From Magnetospirillum sp. SS-4 (GTDB taxonomy: Bacteria; Pseudomonadota; Alphaproteobacteria; Rhodospirillales; Magnetospirillaceae), in assembly GCF_902729425.1 (NCBI RefSeq), contig NZ_CACVCH010000042.1:43867-107866 (forward strand): 64,000 nucleotides of DNA. Reading direction: 5' to 3'. Both the position numbers and the translations under genes were made by a program. The notes under the pieces were generated by a model. That model was not told the origin of the DNA, did not search any database, and saw only the letters and a list, made by a program, of their open reading frames with translations. Shown here piece by piece: positions 19,638 to 29,246 of the stretch (the first letter of the stretch is position 1; each line of letters begins with the position of its first letter).

Positions 19638-21338
19638 ATGCCCCATTCCCCCATCATCGATTCCCTGATCTTCCTGGTGGTGGCGGTGGTGGTGACGCCG
19701 CTGTGCCGGCGGGTTGGCGTCAGCCCCATCCTCGGCTATCTGCTGGCCGGCACCCTGATCGGTCCCCACGGCCTGCATGTGATCGCCGAGACCGACAGCA
19801 CCCGGCTGCTGGCGGAACTGGGCATCGTCTTCCTGCTGTTCATGATCGGGCTGGAACTGTCGCCGGAGCGCCTGCGCGTCATCCGCCACTACATCTTCGG
19901 ACTGGGCAGCGCCCAGGTGGCGGTGACCGCCGGGCTGATCGGCGGCGGCGCCGTCCTGATGGGGATGGAGCCCCGCGCCGCCATCGTGGTGGGAATGGCG
20001 CTGGCGTTCTCGTCCACCGCCTTCGTGCTGCAAGTGCTGAACGAGCGCGGCGAGCTGACCAGCCAGAGCGGTCGCGTCGCCATCGCCGTCCTGATCCTCC
20101 AGGATCTGGCGGTGGTGCCGCTGCTGGTGCTGGTGCCGATGCTGGGCGCCAGCGAGTCCACCATCTTGTCGGCGGTGGGCATCGCCTCGGCCAAGGCCAT
20201 CGCCGCCATGCTCGTCATCGTCGTGGTGGCCCGCATCGCCATCCGCCCGCTGTTCAAGGTGGTGGCCGACGCCAAGTCGCCCGAGGTCTTCGTCGCCGCC
20301 GCGCTGCTGGTGGTGATCGGCACCAGTTTCGCCACCGAGCATGCCGGATTGTCGCTGTCGCTGGGCGCCTTCCTGGCCGGGGTGATGCTGGCCAGCACCG
20401 AATACCGCCATCAGGTCGAGGCCGATCTGCAACCGATTCGCGGCCTGTTGCTGGGGCTGTTCTTCCTGACCGTCGGCATGGTGATCGACCCCGGCGACGT
20501 TCTGGTCCAGTGGGCGCCGCTGCTGGCGATCCTGGCGGCGCTGGTGGTGGTCAAGGCGTTGGTGATCGCCGGGCTGGGCCTGCTGTTCCGCTTTCCCGCA
20601 GCGGTGGCGCTGAATATCGGGCTGTTGCTGGCCCAGGGCGGCGAATTCGCCTTCGTGGTGCTGGGCCGCGCCGAGGGCGCCCGGCTGCTGAGCCCCCAGA
20701 CCGCCGGCCTGCTGATGACGGTGGTCGCCCTCAGCATGGCCCTGACTCCGGCGCTGGCGGCGCTGGGCGACGCGGCGCTGCGCCGTCGCCAACAGGCCGA
20801 CGGCGAGCGCAACGCCCCCGATTCCCAGGTCAAGGACCTGACCGATCACGTCATCTTGTGCGGCTTTGGCCGGGTCGGGCAGACGGTGGCGTCGGTGCTG
20901 CGCCAGATGGAGATACCCTTCGTCGCCATCGACCGGGTGCCCCAGACGGTGGAGCAGTTCCGCGAGCGGGGCGACATGATCTATTACGGCGACGCCCGCA
21001 AGCTCGACCTGTTCCGCTCGCTGGGGGCGGCCAGGGCGCGGGCCATCATCCTGACCATCGATTCCGGCTCGACGAGGGAACGTATCGTCACCCGCCTGCG
21101 CAAGGAGTTTCCCTCCATCCATCTTCTGGCCCGCGCCCGCGACCGCCGCCAGCAGAAGAACCTGGAGGCCATGGGCGCCGACGTGGTGGTGCCCGAGGCG
21201 GTGGAGGGCAGCCTGCAACTGGCCGGCGCCCTGCTGCGGCTGCTGGGGGCTCCGCCGGATGAAATCCGCGAGGTGATCGATGGTTACCGCCGCAACGACT
21301 ACGCCAAGCTGCTGGAGCAGGTTCCCAAGGTGGGGTAG
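19638..21338 (+). CDS. Kef-type monovalent cation:proton antiporter (CPA2) with RCK N domain
   Basis: A 566-residue transporter. The first 390 residues form about 12-13 membrane segments, including GIVFLLFMIGLELSPERL and LGAFLAGVMLASTEYRHQVE, which are typical of KefB/KefC and YbaL proteins. From about 395 a Rossmann RCK/TrkA-N domain begins with HVILCGFGRVGQTVASVL and continues through IYYGDARKLDLF. It should exchange K+ or Na+ for H+ across the inner membrane, gated by nucleotide or a small ligand. The exact ion is inferred. It starts 37 bases after the CorC-type gene in the same direction. Confidence 0.9.
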   Translation: MPHSPIIDSLIFLVVAVVVTPLCRRVGVSPILGYLLAGTLIGPHGLHVIAETDSTRLLAELGIVFLLFMIGLELSPERLRVIRHYIFGLGSAQVAVTAGLIGGGAVLMGMEPRAAIVVGMALAFSSTAFVLQVLNERGELTSQSGRVAIAVLILQDLAVVPLLVLVPMLGASESTILSAVGIASAKAIAAMLVIVVVARIAIRPLFKVVADAKSPEVFVAAALLVVIGTSFATEHAGLSLSLGAFLAGVMLASTEYRHQVEADLQPIRGLLLGLFFLTVGMVIDPGDVLVQWAPLLAILAALVVVKALVIAGLGLLFRFPAAVALNIGLLLAQGGEFAFVVLGRAEGARLLSPQTAGLLMTVVALSMALTPALAALGDAALRRRQQADGERNAPDSQVKDLTDHVILCGFGRVGQTVASVLRQMEIPFVAIDRVPQTVEQFRERGDMIYYGDARKLDLFRSLGAARARAIILTIDSGSTRERIVTRLRKEFPSIHLLARARDRRQQKNLEAMGADVVVPEAVEGSLQLAGALLRLLGAPPDEIREVIDGYRRNDYAKLLEQVPKVG

Positions 21339-21392
21339 GGGGGGGGCGCAAAGCATCTTCCCAGCCCCGGCCGGCACGGCTATCTTGTCGTC

Positions 21393-21836
21393 ATGACCGA
21401 ACGCCGCCGGCCGCAGCGCGACCGCCCGAACGTCGTGGAAATCGTCGTCCGCGTCCCCGCCGACAGGGCCGACGCGGTCCGCGCCTATGCCGGCCGGGTG
21501 GCGAAGCGGCGCCAGCCCATTTCCCGCGACGAGGTGGTGGAGCGGTTGCGCCGGCATGCCGATATCCTCGAACGCTTCGGCGTCCGCTCGCTGGCCCTGT
21601 TCGGCTCGGTGGTGCGCGACGAGGCCAAGCCCACCAGCGACATCGACCTGATGGTCGACTTCCACCCCGGCCAGCCCGGCGGCCTGTTCCGCTTCGTCGA
21701 GCTGAAGCACGCCCTGGAGGGGCTGCTGGGCCGTCCGGTCGACCTGATCACCTCGGGCAACATCAAGCCGCGCCTGAAGAAGCGCATCCTGGCCGAGTGT
21801 TTTCCCATCTATGGCGAGGAGGCCTGCCCGACTTGA
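21393..21836 (+). CDS. MNT-domain nucleotidyltransferase antitoxin (MntA-like)
   Basis: A 147-residue minimal nucleotidyltransferase. GS-X10-DxD is complete: Gly-71/Ser-72 in LALFGSVVRDE and Asp-83/Asp-85 in SDIDLMVDF. In studied MNT-HEPN modules this protein adds AMP units to a tyrosine of the HEPN toxin to silence it. The N-terminal 40 residues are basic and longer than in minimal homologues. No Shine-Dalgarno is seen before the ATG. The final codons overlap the TTG start of the HEPN gene by three bases, so both are made together. The pairing makes the assignment firm, and the activity itself is inferred. Confidence 0.85.
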   Translation: MTERRRPQRDRPNVVEIVVRVPADRADAVRAYAGRVAKRRQPISRDEVVERLRRHADILERFGVRSLALFGSVVRDEAKPTSDIDLMVDFHPGQPGGLFRFVELKHALEGLLGRPVDLITSGNIKPRLKKRILAECFPIYGEEACPT

Positions 21837-22174
21837 CCTTCAAGGACTGGCGCGTGCGCATCGAGGATATCCTGGAAGCCGTCGAGCGCATCCGGCGCTA
21901 TACCGCCGGCATGACCGAGGAGGCCTTCATCGCCGATGGCCGCACGGTGGACGCGGTGATCCGCAATCTGGAAATCGTCGGCGAGGCGGCGAAACGGGTT
22001 CCCGCCCCCATCTGCGACCGTCATCCCGAAATTCCCTGGAGCCGCATGACCGAGATGCGCAACATCCTGGTTCACGAATACCATTCGATCGACCCGGCCA
22101 TCGTATTCGACACCATCCGCCACGACTTGCCGCCGCTGGTGGGGCCGCTGCGGTCGGTGCTGAACGGCGACTGA
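21833..22174 (+). CDS. HEPN-domain toxin (HepT-like)
   Basis: A 113-residue all-helical HEPN protein. The RX4HXY signature is intact as RNILVHEY (Arg-76, His-81, Tyr-83). Arg and His are the RNase residues and the tyrosine is the AMP-acceptor in the HepT/MntA paradigm. The preferred start is TTG 21833, in the TTGA overlap with the MNT gene. An in-frame ATG at 21797 would overlap that gene by 40 bases. The stop shares its last base with the ATG of the SDR gene. The module is chromosomal with no mobile element next to it. Toxicity is inferred from the family. Confidence 0.85.
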   Translation: MTFKDWRVRIEDILEAVERIRRYTAGMTEEAFIADGRTVDAVIRNLEIVGEAAKRVPAPICDRHPEIPWSRMTEMRNILVHEYHSIDPAIVFDTIRHDLPPLVGPLRSVLNGD

Positions 22175-22935
22175 TGGAGGGGAAGGTGGTTTCCATCCTG
22201 ATCACCGGCGCCTCGTCCGGCCTGGGGGCCGCCCTGGCCCGCGCCCACGCCCGGCCGGGCGCCGTCCTGCACCTGGGCGGCCGCGACGCCGCCCGGCTGG
22301 AGGCGGTGGCCGAATCCTGCCGCGTCCGGGGAGGCGAAGCATTCGCCGAGACCGTCGATGTCGTCGACCGCGACGCCATGGCGGCCTGGGTGGAACGCTC
22401 CGAACGAAGGCGGGCGCTGGACACGGTCATCGCCAATGCGGGCATCTCGGCCGGCACCCATGGCGGTGACGAGGGCGCCGGTCAGGTCCGCGCCATTTTC
22501 GCCGTCAACGTCGATGGCGTGGTCAACACCGTCATGCCGGCCATCGCCCCCATGCGGTCTCGGCGGCGGGGCCGCATCGCCATCATGAGTTCCCTGGCCG
22601 GTTTTCGCGGTTTTCCCGGCGCGCCGGCCTATTGCGCCTCCAAGGCCCTGGCAAGGGTGTGGGGGGAAGGGCTGCGGGGCCAACTGGCCGCCGACGGCAT
22701 CGCCGTATCGGTCGTCTGCCCCGGCTTCGTCGATACCCCCATGACGGCGGTGAACCCCTTTCGCATGCCGCTGCTGATGGATGCCGACCGCGCCGCCGCC
22801 CTGATCGTCCGGGGGCTGGAGCACGGCCGGGGCCGCATCGCCTTTCCCTGGCCCATGCATCTTCTGGCCCGGCTGGCCGGCTGCCTGCCCAGCGGAATGA
22901 TGGATGTGCTGGGCCGGCGGATGCCGCGCAAGTAA
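22174..22935 (+). CDS. Short-chain dehydrogenase/reductase (SDR)
   Basis: A 253-residue Rossmann oxidoreductase. TGASSGLG at about 11-18 binds NAD(P), NAG in VIANAGIS stabilises the fold, Ser in MSSLAGFRG and Tyr/Lys in YCASKALA complete the catalytic set, and PGFVDTPM follows as in classical SDRs. The substrate is unknown. The start ATG overlaps the HEPN gene's stop (TGATG), an unusual fusion of a metabolic gene to a toxin-antitoxin operon. A hydrophobic C-terminal stretch (FPWPMHLLARLAGCL) may touch the membrane, as in related proteins. Confidence 0.88.
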   Translation: MEGKVVSILITGASSGLGAALARAHARPGAVLHLGGRDAARLEAVAESCRVRGGEAFAETVDVVDRDAMAAWVERSERRRALDTVIANAGISAGTHGGDEGAGQVRAIFAVNVDGVVNTVMPAIAPMRSRRRGRIAIMSSLAGFRGFPGAPAYCASKALARVWGEGLRGQLAADGIAVSVVCPGFVDTPMTAVNPFRMPLLMDADRAAALIVRGLEHGRGRIAFPWPMHLLARLAGCLPSGMMDVLGRRMPRK

Positions 22936-23039
22936 GGCCGCTTGTCCGTTGTCCGGCGGCCGCCGCGAGGTGGCCGGAACCCGACAAGTCGAGACCGGGC
23001 GGGTCGAGGAGGTGAAGATGGAACTCATATGCAGAATTG

Positions 23040-26000
23040 ATGCCGGCCGATGAGCGTGAGAAGGAAAAAATATCCCGATCGGTTGGGATGGCTTCCAGCA
23101 ACCCTGATGCCGTTTACAACGATGCCGATATGTTGCATGGTCATCCGGCAATGACCTTAGTCGCCGACACGATCCGCCTGCTGATTATTGAAGACAACCC
23201 TGGCGACCAGCGGTTGATCGAGATAGAGCTTGCCGACGCCATGCTCGGCTGGACGACGCGGTGCTGCTCGACCCTGGCCGAGGCCGAGGCCCTGGCGCCG
23301 TTCGACGATTTCGACTGCATCTTGTCCGATCTTGGCCTGCCCGACGCCTCGGGCATCCAGTCGGTGCGGTCGCTGCGGTCGTGGGCGCCCGACAAGACCC
23401 TGGTGGTGCTGACCTGCCTCGACGACGAACGGGTGGCGCAGGAAGCCATCCGGGCCGGCGCCCAGGATTACGTGGTGAAGTCCGAGGCCGGCCTGACCAT
23501 GCTGCCCAGGGTCATCCGTCACGCCATGGAGCGTCAGCACGGCAAGTGCGCGCTGGAAGCCTCGCGCCGCACCAATCAGGCGCTGCTGGACGCCAGCCAC
23601 GACGTCGCCCTGCTGCTGGACGCCGAGGGCGCCATCCTCACCTTGAACGCCGAGGCCGAGCAATATCTGGGATTGCCGGCCGAGCAGCTGATCGGGCGAT
23701 CATTGTTCGAGGTGATGCCCCAGTCCCTGGCCTCTCACCGCCGGTCCTATCTGGCCCAGGCGCTGGAGACCGGCCGGACGGTCGAGTTCGAGGACACCGA
23801 CGGGCTGCACTGGTTCGCCAACCGCATGCTGGCGGTGGCGGGGGTGACGCCGGGCGAGCATCGTCTCGCCATGTTCTCGCGCGATGTCTCCTCGGAACGG
23901 GCCGCGGCCGCCAAGCTGGCCGAAGCCAAGGAGGAGGCCGATTTCGCCAATCGCGCCAAGACCGAGTTCATGGGCCGGATGAGCAGGGATATCCGCACCC
24001 CTCTCAACGACGTCATCGGCTTTTCCGAACTGATCGCCAGCGAGATGCTGGGGCCGCTGATTCCGGCCGGCTATCGCGACTACGCCGATTCCATCCTCAA
24101 TTCCGGCACCCAGATTCTCAAGCTGATCGACCGCATCACCGATGTCTCCATGCTGGAATCCGCCCTGCTGAAGGACGAGGTGTCGTATCGCGATCTGGTG
24201 GAGCTGTCGCCCGACCTGATCTGCGTTTGCGTCGACGGCATCATCGAACGCATCAACGCCGCCGGGCTCGGCATGCTGCGGGCGCCGTCGGCGGCGGCCT
24301 GCGAAGGCAAGAACATCGCCGAATTCATCCATTCCGACTATCGGACCATCTTCGATGGCGGCCTGGAGGCGCTGTACGAGGAAGGTCATCCGCTGCCGAT
24401 CAAGGTGGTGACCTTCGCCGGCCGCATCCGCGACGTCGAGCTGTCGGCGGTGCCGCTGCACCGCGAGAACCAGAACGCCACCCTGCTGGTCGGGCGCGAC
24501 ACCACCGAGGTGACCGCCGCCATGCGGGCGGTGGCGGCGCGCGAACACCGCATCCGCGCCATCATGGATACGGTGCTGGACGGCATCGTCACCATCGACG
24601 AGGACGGCACCATCCTGAACGCCAACCTGTCGGTGGAGCGCATCTTCGGCTATTCGCTGTCGGAACTGGTGGGGGCCAACGTCTCGGTCCTGATGCCGGA
24701 GCCCGATGCCGGCCATCACGACCAGTACATCAAGACCTATCTGGAGACCGGAATCGGCGCCATCATCGGCATCGGCCGCGAGGTGATGGGCAAGCGCAAG
24801 GACGGGGTGGTGTTTCCCGTCCACCTGTCGGTCTCGGAACTGCGCGTGGACAAGCGCCGCCTGTTCACCGGCACCATCCGCGACCTGACCGAGAACAAGC
24901 AGCTGGCGCAGCGCGTCGCCTATCTGGCCAATCACGATCCGTTGACCGATCTGCCCAACCGTTCGCTGCTGATGGACCGCCTGGGGCAGGCGGTGGCGAT
25001 GGCGCGGGCCGCCGGCGTGCATGTGGCGGTGCTGACCGTCGACCTGGACGGCTTTACCACCATCAACGATTCCCTGGGGCACGAGGTCGGCAACGGCCTG
25101 CTGCGCGAGACCGCCCGCCGGCTGGCCCAGGCGGTCGGCACCGGCGGCACCGCCGCCCGGCTGGCCGGCGACGAGTTCGCCGTGGTGCTGCCGCAGCTGA
25201 AGGACCTGCCCGACGTCACCGAGGCGGTGGAGCAGATTCGCCAGGCCCTGTTGCGGCCGCACATGATCCATGGCTCGGAACTGGTGATTCCGGTGGACAT
25301 GGGGGTCTCGGTCTATCCCCGCGACGGCGACGACGCCCTGGACCTGCTGCGCAACGCCGAGATGGCGTTGCACGCCATCAAGCGTCACGCCGACGAACGT
25401 CTGGGCTTCTTCGACGCCGCCATGTCCTATGCGGTGTCCGAGCGTATGACCCTGGAACGTTCGATCAAGGACGCCCTCAGGGCGGAACAGTTCGAGTTGT
25501 TCTACCAGCCGCAGATCGATCTCAGGACCCACAAGCTGATGGGGGCCGAGGCGCTGATCCGCTGGCGCCATCCCGAACTGGGCATCATCACGCCGGACAA
25601 GTTCATTCCGGTGGCCGAGGAAACCGGCCTGATCGTTCCCATGGGGACCTGGGTGCTGGAGACCGCCTGCCGCGAATTGCGGCGCTGGAACGACGCCGGG
25701 CTGGGCGATATCCGCATCGGCGTCAACGTGTCGGGGCGCCAGTTCCGCGAGCAGGACCTGCCGGCCATCGTCGCCGAGGCCATCGCCGAGTCCGGGATCA
25801 ATCCGATGCATCTCGATCTGGAACTGACCGAGAGCATGCTGATGGTCGACGGCGAGGGGACGCTGAAGATGCTGCGCGCCCTGGCCCGGCTGGGGGTGTC
25901 GCTGTCCATCGACGATTTCGGCACCGGCTATTCGTCGCTGGCCTATCTCAAGCGCTTTCCCATCAACACCGTCAAGATCGACCGCGCCTTCGTCAAGGAT

Positions 26001-26249
26001 ATCGACCAGGACGAGGATGGCCGCGTCATCGCCAACGCCATCATCTCGCTGGCCCATTCGCTGTCGCTGAAGACCATCGCCGAGGGTGTCGAGACCGAGG
26101 CCCAGGCCGCCTTGCTGGCTCGGCACGGCTGCGACGAGATCCAGGGCTATCTGATCGGGCGTCCGCTGCCTGTGGCGGACTTCACCGCTTTCGCCGCCAA
26201 TTATGATTCTCGCGTCCGGACTCTCGCTTCCAGTCCGCCGGCGGGATAA
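23040..26249 (+). CDS. Response-regulator / PAS / GGDEF / EAL c-di-GMP protein
   Basis: About 1069 residues. Domains in order: REC (about 40-160; [26 protein letters not shown]), PAS (about 175-290), a histidine-kinase dimerisation-like helix (about 305-365; [17 protein letters not shown]), two further PAS domains (about 375-490 and 500-625), GGDEF (about 630-795; [11 protein letters not shown], active site AGDEF) and EAL (about 805-1060; [20 protein letters not shown]). The EAL catalytic signature looks intact, so phosphodiesterase activity is likely. The GGDEF motif has Ala in first position and may be active or GTP-sensing. The dimerisation motif has Arg where the phosphorylated His should be. 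The start is uncertain, since ATGs at 23040, 23082 and 23151 all lack a good ribosome site. Confidence 0.9.
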   Translation: MPADEREKEKISRSVGMASSNPDAVYNDADMLHGHPAMTLVADTIRLLIIEDNPGDQRLIEIELADAMLGWTTRCCSTLAEAEALAPFDDFDCILSDLGLPDASGIQSVRSLRSWAPDKTLVVLTCLDDERVAQEAIRAGAQDYVVKSEAGLTMLPRVIRHAMERQHGKCALEASRRTNQALLDASHDVALLLDAEGAILTLNAEAEQYLGLPAEQLIGRSLFEVMPQSLASHRRSYLAQALETGRTVEFEDTDGLHWFANRMLAVAGVTPGEHRLAMFSRDVSSERAAAAKLAEAKEEADFANRAKTEFMGRMSRDIRTPLNDVIGFSELIASEMLGPLIPAGYRDYADSILNSGTQILKLIDRITDVSMLESALLKDEVSYRDLVELSPDLICVCVDGIIERINAAGLGMLRAPSAAACEGKNIAEFIHSDYRTIFDGGLEALYEEGHPLPIKVVTFAGRIRDVELSAVPLHRENQNATLLVGRDTTEVTAAMRAVAAREHRIRAIMDTVLDGIVTIDEDGTILNANLSVERIFGYSLSELVGANVSVLMPEPDAGHHDQYIKTYLETGIGAIIGIGREVMGKRKDGVVFPVHLSVSELRVDKRRLFTGTIRDLTENKQLAQRVAYLANHDPLTDLPNRSLLMDRLGQAVAMARAAGVHVAVLTVDLDGFTTINDSLGHEVGNGLLRETARRLAQAVGTGGTAARLAGDEFAVVLPQLKDLPDVTEAVEQIRQALLRPHMIHGSELVIPVDMGVSVYPRDGDDALDLLRNAEMALHAIKRHADERLGFFDAAMSYAVSERMTLERSIKDALRAEQFELFYQPQIDLRTHKLMGAEALIRWRHPELGIITPDKFIPVAEETGLIVPMGTWVLETACRELRRWNDAGLGDIRIGVNVSGRQFREQDLPAIVAEAIAESGINPMHLDLELTESMLMVDGEGTLKMLRALARLGVSLSIDDFGTGYSSLAYLKRFPINTVKIDRAFVKDIDQDEDGRVIANAIISLAHSLSLKTIAEGVETEAQAALLARHGCDEIQGYLIGRPLPVADFTAFAANYDSRVRTLASSPPAG

Positions 26250-26267
26250 CACTGAGGAATACGGGTC

Positions 26268-26642
26268 ATGACCGGAACCGTCGTCATCGTCGAGGACAAC
26301 GCGATGAACATGAAGCTCCTGGAGCAGGCGCTCAGCATCGCCGGCTATCAGACCGTGAAGTCGTCCGATGGCGAGGGGCTGGTGGACATCACCGCCTCCA
26401 GCGGCGCGGCCGTCATCCTGATGGACATCCAGCTGCCGAAGTATTCCGGCGTCGACCTGCTGAAGCTGCTGAAGGCAGACGACCGCACCAGGGCGGTGCC
26501 GGTGGTGGCGGTGACCGCCTTCGCCGATCCCGATTCCGTGGCGGGATTTCTGGAAGCTGGATTTGAGCAGGTGATCACCAAGCCCATCTCCATCCGCAAG
26601 CTGCTGGACGAGGTGGCGCGCTATTGCGGCGCCAAGGGATAG
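26268..26642 (+). CDS. Single-domain response regulator (DivK-like)
   Basis: A 124-residue stand-alone receiver. The acidic pair is in VIVEDN, the phospho-acceptor is Asp-53 in ILMDIQLPKYSG, Thr-83 lies in AVTAFA and Lys-105 in ITKPIS. There is no output domain, so it must signal by protein contact. Sequence style (NAMNMKLLEQAL, LLKLLKAD) is closest to DivK/CheY-like regulators of Alphaproteobacteria. It lies 18 bases after the GGDEF-EAL gene and is probably co-transcribed with it. The cognate kinase is not next to it. Assigning it as the true cell-cycle DivK is not possible from this window. Confidence 0.88.
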   Translation: MTGTVVIVEDNAMNMKLLEQALSIAGYQTVKSSDGEGLVDITASSGAAVILMDIQLPKYSGVDLLKLLKADDRTRAVPVVAVTAFADPDSVAGFLEAGFEQVITKPISIRKLLDEVARYCGAKG

Positions 26643-26847
26643 GCGCGTTTCGGTGCGGTTCTGGCGAAGACCGGCCTGAACCCGCGTCTTGGCCGTAGGT
26701 GGGCCGATGCCGACGCGGCCTGCGAATTCGTCCAGGGTCCCGCCGTCGAGCGGGGCGACGGCAAAGTGTTTCGGTTGGCGCGCGCGCGACCATTCTATAT
26801 GCTGCCTCTCCCTCGGCAGCGTCCGCCACCACCACGACTGAAGACCC

Positions 26848-28494
26848 ATGGATACCAGCAACCGCGTCTATCTGTACGACACCACCCTGCGCGATGGCGC
26901 CCAGACCCAGGGCGTGGACTTTTCCGCAGCCGACAAGGTGCGAATCGCGCGTGAACTCGACCGGCTGGGGATCGATTACGTCGAGGGCGGCTGGCCCGGC
27001 GCCAATCCCACCGACGACGCCTTTTTCGCGGCGCCCCCCGCCTTCCGCCGGTCGCGCCTGACCGCCTTCGGCATGACCCGGCGGTCGGGCCGTTCGGCCG
27101 ACAACGATCCCGGTTTCAACGCCCTGCTGACCACGCCGGCCCGCATCGTCACCATGGTCGGCAAGAGCTGGGACTTCCAGGTCACGGTGGCGCTCGGCAT
27201 CGAACTGGACGAGAACCTGCGCATGGTCTCGGATTCGGTCGCCCACGCCCGGACCCGCATGGAAGAGGTGATGTTCGACGCCGAACACTTCTTCGACGGC
27301 TACAAGGCCAATCCCGCCTATGCCCTGGCCGCCGCCAAGGCCGCCTATGATGCCGGCGCCCGCTGGGTGGTGCTGTGCGACACCAACGGCGGCACCCTGC
27401 CGCACGAGATGGCGCGCATCGTCGGCGAGGTGATCGGCGGCGGCATTCCCGGCAGCCATCTCGGCGTCCACTGCCACAACGATTCCGACACGGCGGTGGC
27501 CAATTCGCTGGCCGCCGTCACCGCCGGCGTGCGCCAGGTTCAAGGCACCCTGAACGGCCTGGGCGAGCGCTGCGGCAACGCCAATCTGGTGTCGATCATT
27601 CCGGCGCTGATGCTGAAGATGGGCTTCGAGACCGGCATCGCTTTCGACGATCTCAGGAACCTCGTCTCGGTGTCGCGCGCCCTGGACGAGGTGCTGGACC
27701 GTCATCCCAGCCGCGGCCAGCCCTATGTCGGCGCCTCGGCCTTCGCCCACAAGGGGGGACTGCACGTCTCCGCCGTGGCCAAGGACCCCAAGTGCTATGA
27801 GCACGTCGACCCGGCGGCGGTCGGCAACATGCGCCATATCGTCATGTCCGATCAGGCCGGCCGTTCCAATCTGGTGGCGCGCATGGCCGAGATCGGCGTC
27901 GACCTGGATACGGTGAGGCGCGATGCCCTGGTCGACGTGGTCGAGCAGATGCAGGTCGGCTTCGATCCCCAGGAAGTGAAGGATCTGGTCGATCTGGTCA
28001 AGCGGCTGGAGCACGAGGGTTATGCCTATGATCAGGCCGCCGCCAGCTTCGAATTGCTGGTGCGCCGCGCCCTTGGCGAGGTGCCCGATTATTTCCGCCT
28101 GGAACGCTACCGTGTCATCGACGAACGCCGCCGCAACGCCGTCGGCGAGTGGATCACCCTGTCGGAAGCCACCGTCAAGGTCGAGGTCGACGGCGCGGAA
28201 TACATGGAAGTGGGCGAGGGCACCGGTCCGGTCCACGCCTTCGACGTGGCGTTGCGCAAGGTGCTGACCACCGTCTATCCCGAGCTGACGGCGCTGGAAC
28301 TGAAGGATTACCGGGTGCGCATCACCGAATCCACGGTGGGCACCGCCGCCAAGACCCGCGTCACCATCGAAAGCGAGGATGGACGAGGCAACCGCTGGAC
28401 CACGGTGGGCGTCCACACCAACGTGCTGGAAGCCTCGCTGGAGGCGCTTCAGGACAGCATCACCTTCATGCTGTTCCGCTTCCGGGCCGCGTGA
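26848..28494 (+). CDS. cimA: (R)-citramalate synthase
   Basis: A 548-residue enzyme of the LeuA/homocitrate synthase family, condensing acetyl-CoA with pyruvate to citramalate on the threonine-independent route to isoleucine. YLYDTTLRDGAQTQGVDFS supplies the metal and catalytic Arg-Asp, EGGWPGANPTD and DTNGGTLPHE are typical of the TIM barrel, and HCHNDSDTAVANS gives the metal-binding histidines. The C-terminal 120 residues form the regulatory domain (isoleucine feedback in homologues). Length and the EGGWPG motif separate it from LeuA and NifV. A weak TTGGCG/TATATG promoter may lie at 26775-26801. The stop overlaps the trmJ start. Confidence 0.9.
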   Translation: MDTSNRVYLYDTTLRDGAQTQGVDFSAADKVRIARELDRLGIDYVEGGWPGANPTDDAFFAAPPAFRRSRLTAFGMTRRSGRSADNDPGFNALLTTPARIVTMVGKSWDFQVTVALGIELDENLRMVSDSVAHARTRMEEVMFDAEHFFDGYKANPAYALAAAKAAYDAGARWVVLCDTNGGTLPHEMARIVGEVIGGGIPGSHLGVHCHNDSDTAVANSLAAVTAGVRQVQGTLNGLGERCGNANLVSIIPALMLKMGFETGIAFDDLRNLVSVSRALDEVLDRHPSRGQPYVGASAFAHKGGLHVSAVAKDPKCYEHVDPAAVGNMRHIVMSDQAGRSNLVARMAEIGVDLDTVRRDALVDVVEQMQVGFDPQEVKDLVDLVKRLEHEGYAYDQAAASFELLVRRALGEVPDYFRLERYRVIDERRRNAVGEWITLSEATVKVEVDGAEYMEVGEGTGPVHAFDVALRKVLTTVYPELTALELKDYRVRITESTVGTAAKTRVTIESEDGRGNRWTTVGVHTNVLEASLEALQDSITFMLFRFRAA

Positions 28495-29246
28495 TGTCCG
28501 ACGGAAGCGCCGGTCCCGCCATCATCCTGGTGCGGCCGCAACTGGCGGAAAACATGGGCACTGCCGCCCGTGCCATGCTCAATTGCGGCCTGACCGATCT
28601 GCGCATCGTGGCGCCCCGGGCCAATCCGCTGGACGAACGCGCCATCGCCGCCGCCTCGGGCGCCGACCGCCTGCTGCTGGCCGCCAAGGTGGTGGAGACC
28701 ACCGCCGAGGCGGTGGCGGATCTGAACCGGGTGTGGTGCACCACCGGGCGCGACCGCTACATGGTCAAGCCGGTGGACACGCCGCGCCAGGCCGCCGCCG
28801 CCATGCGCGCCGTGGTCGCCGAAGGCCGGCGTTGCGGCGTTCTGTTCGGCCCCGAACGCACCGGATTGGAAAACGACGACGTCGCCGTGGCCGACACGGT
28901 GCTGACGGTGCCGCTCAACCCGGATTACTGCTCGCTGAACCTGGCCCAGGCGGTGCTGCTGGTGGCCTACGAGTGGTTCCAGGCCGACGCGGCCACCACC
29001 TTGCCGGCCATGACCAAGGGGGCCGAAGGCCCGGCGTCCAAGGAGAAGCTGCTCAACTTCTTCGTCCATCTGGAACGCGAACTGGATGAATGCGGCTTTT
29101 TGCGCATTCCCGACAAGCGGCCGGTGATGGTCCGGAACATCCGCAATATGTTCCAGCGCGCCCACCTGACCGGCCAGGAAATCCAGACGCTGCACGGCAT
29201 CGTCCACGAACTGGTCACCTACCGCCACAAGAAGGCGCAGGGCTGA
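28494..29246 (+). CDS. trmJ: tRNA (cytidine(32)/uridine(32)-2'-O)-methyltransferase
   Basis: A 250-residue SPOUT enzyme that uses SAM to methylate the ribose of nucleotide 32 in tRNA. The N-terminal IILVRPQLAENMGTAARAMLNCGLTDLRIV and the knot motifs VLFGPERTGLENDD and VPLNPDYCSLNLAQAVLLVAYE are diagnostic. The start overlaps the cimA stop (GTGATG), so it is coupled to that gene despite unrelated function. Its last 32 bases overlap the 3' end of the opposing epmA gene, an unusually tight convergent arrangement. Confidence 0.93.
   Translation: MSDGSAGPAIILVRPQLAENMGTAARAMLNCGLTDLRIVAPRANPLDERAIAAASGADRLLLAAKVVETTAEAVADLNRVWCTTGRDRYMVKPVDTPRQAAAAMRAVVAEGRRCGVLFGPERTGLENDDVAVADTVLTVPLNPDYCSLNLAQAVLLVAYEWFQADAATTLPAMTKGAEGPASKEKLLNFFVHLERELDECGFLRIPDKRPVMVRNIRNMFQRAHLTGQEIQTLHGIVHELVTYRHKKAQG

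Noticed and set aside
26643..26847. Possible remnant coding sequence between the receiver gene and cimA
   Set aside because: A minus-strand reading is open but continues into antisense frames and matches nothing recognised. It is treated as a normal intergenic region with a weak promoter candidate.
23700..26861. 1053-codon minus-strand open frame opposite the GGDEF-EAL gene
   Set aside because: It mirrors the codon bias of the real gene and has no recognisable domain. The sense frame carries complete GGDEF and EAL motifs.
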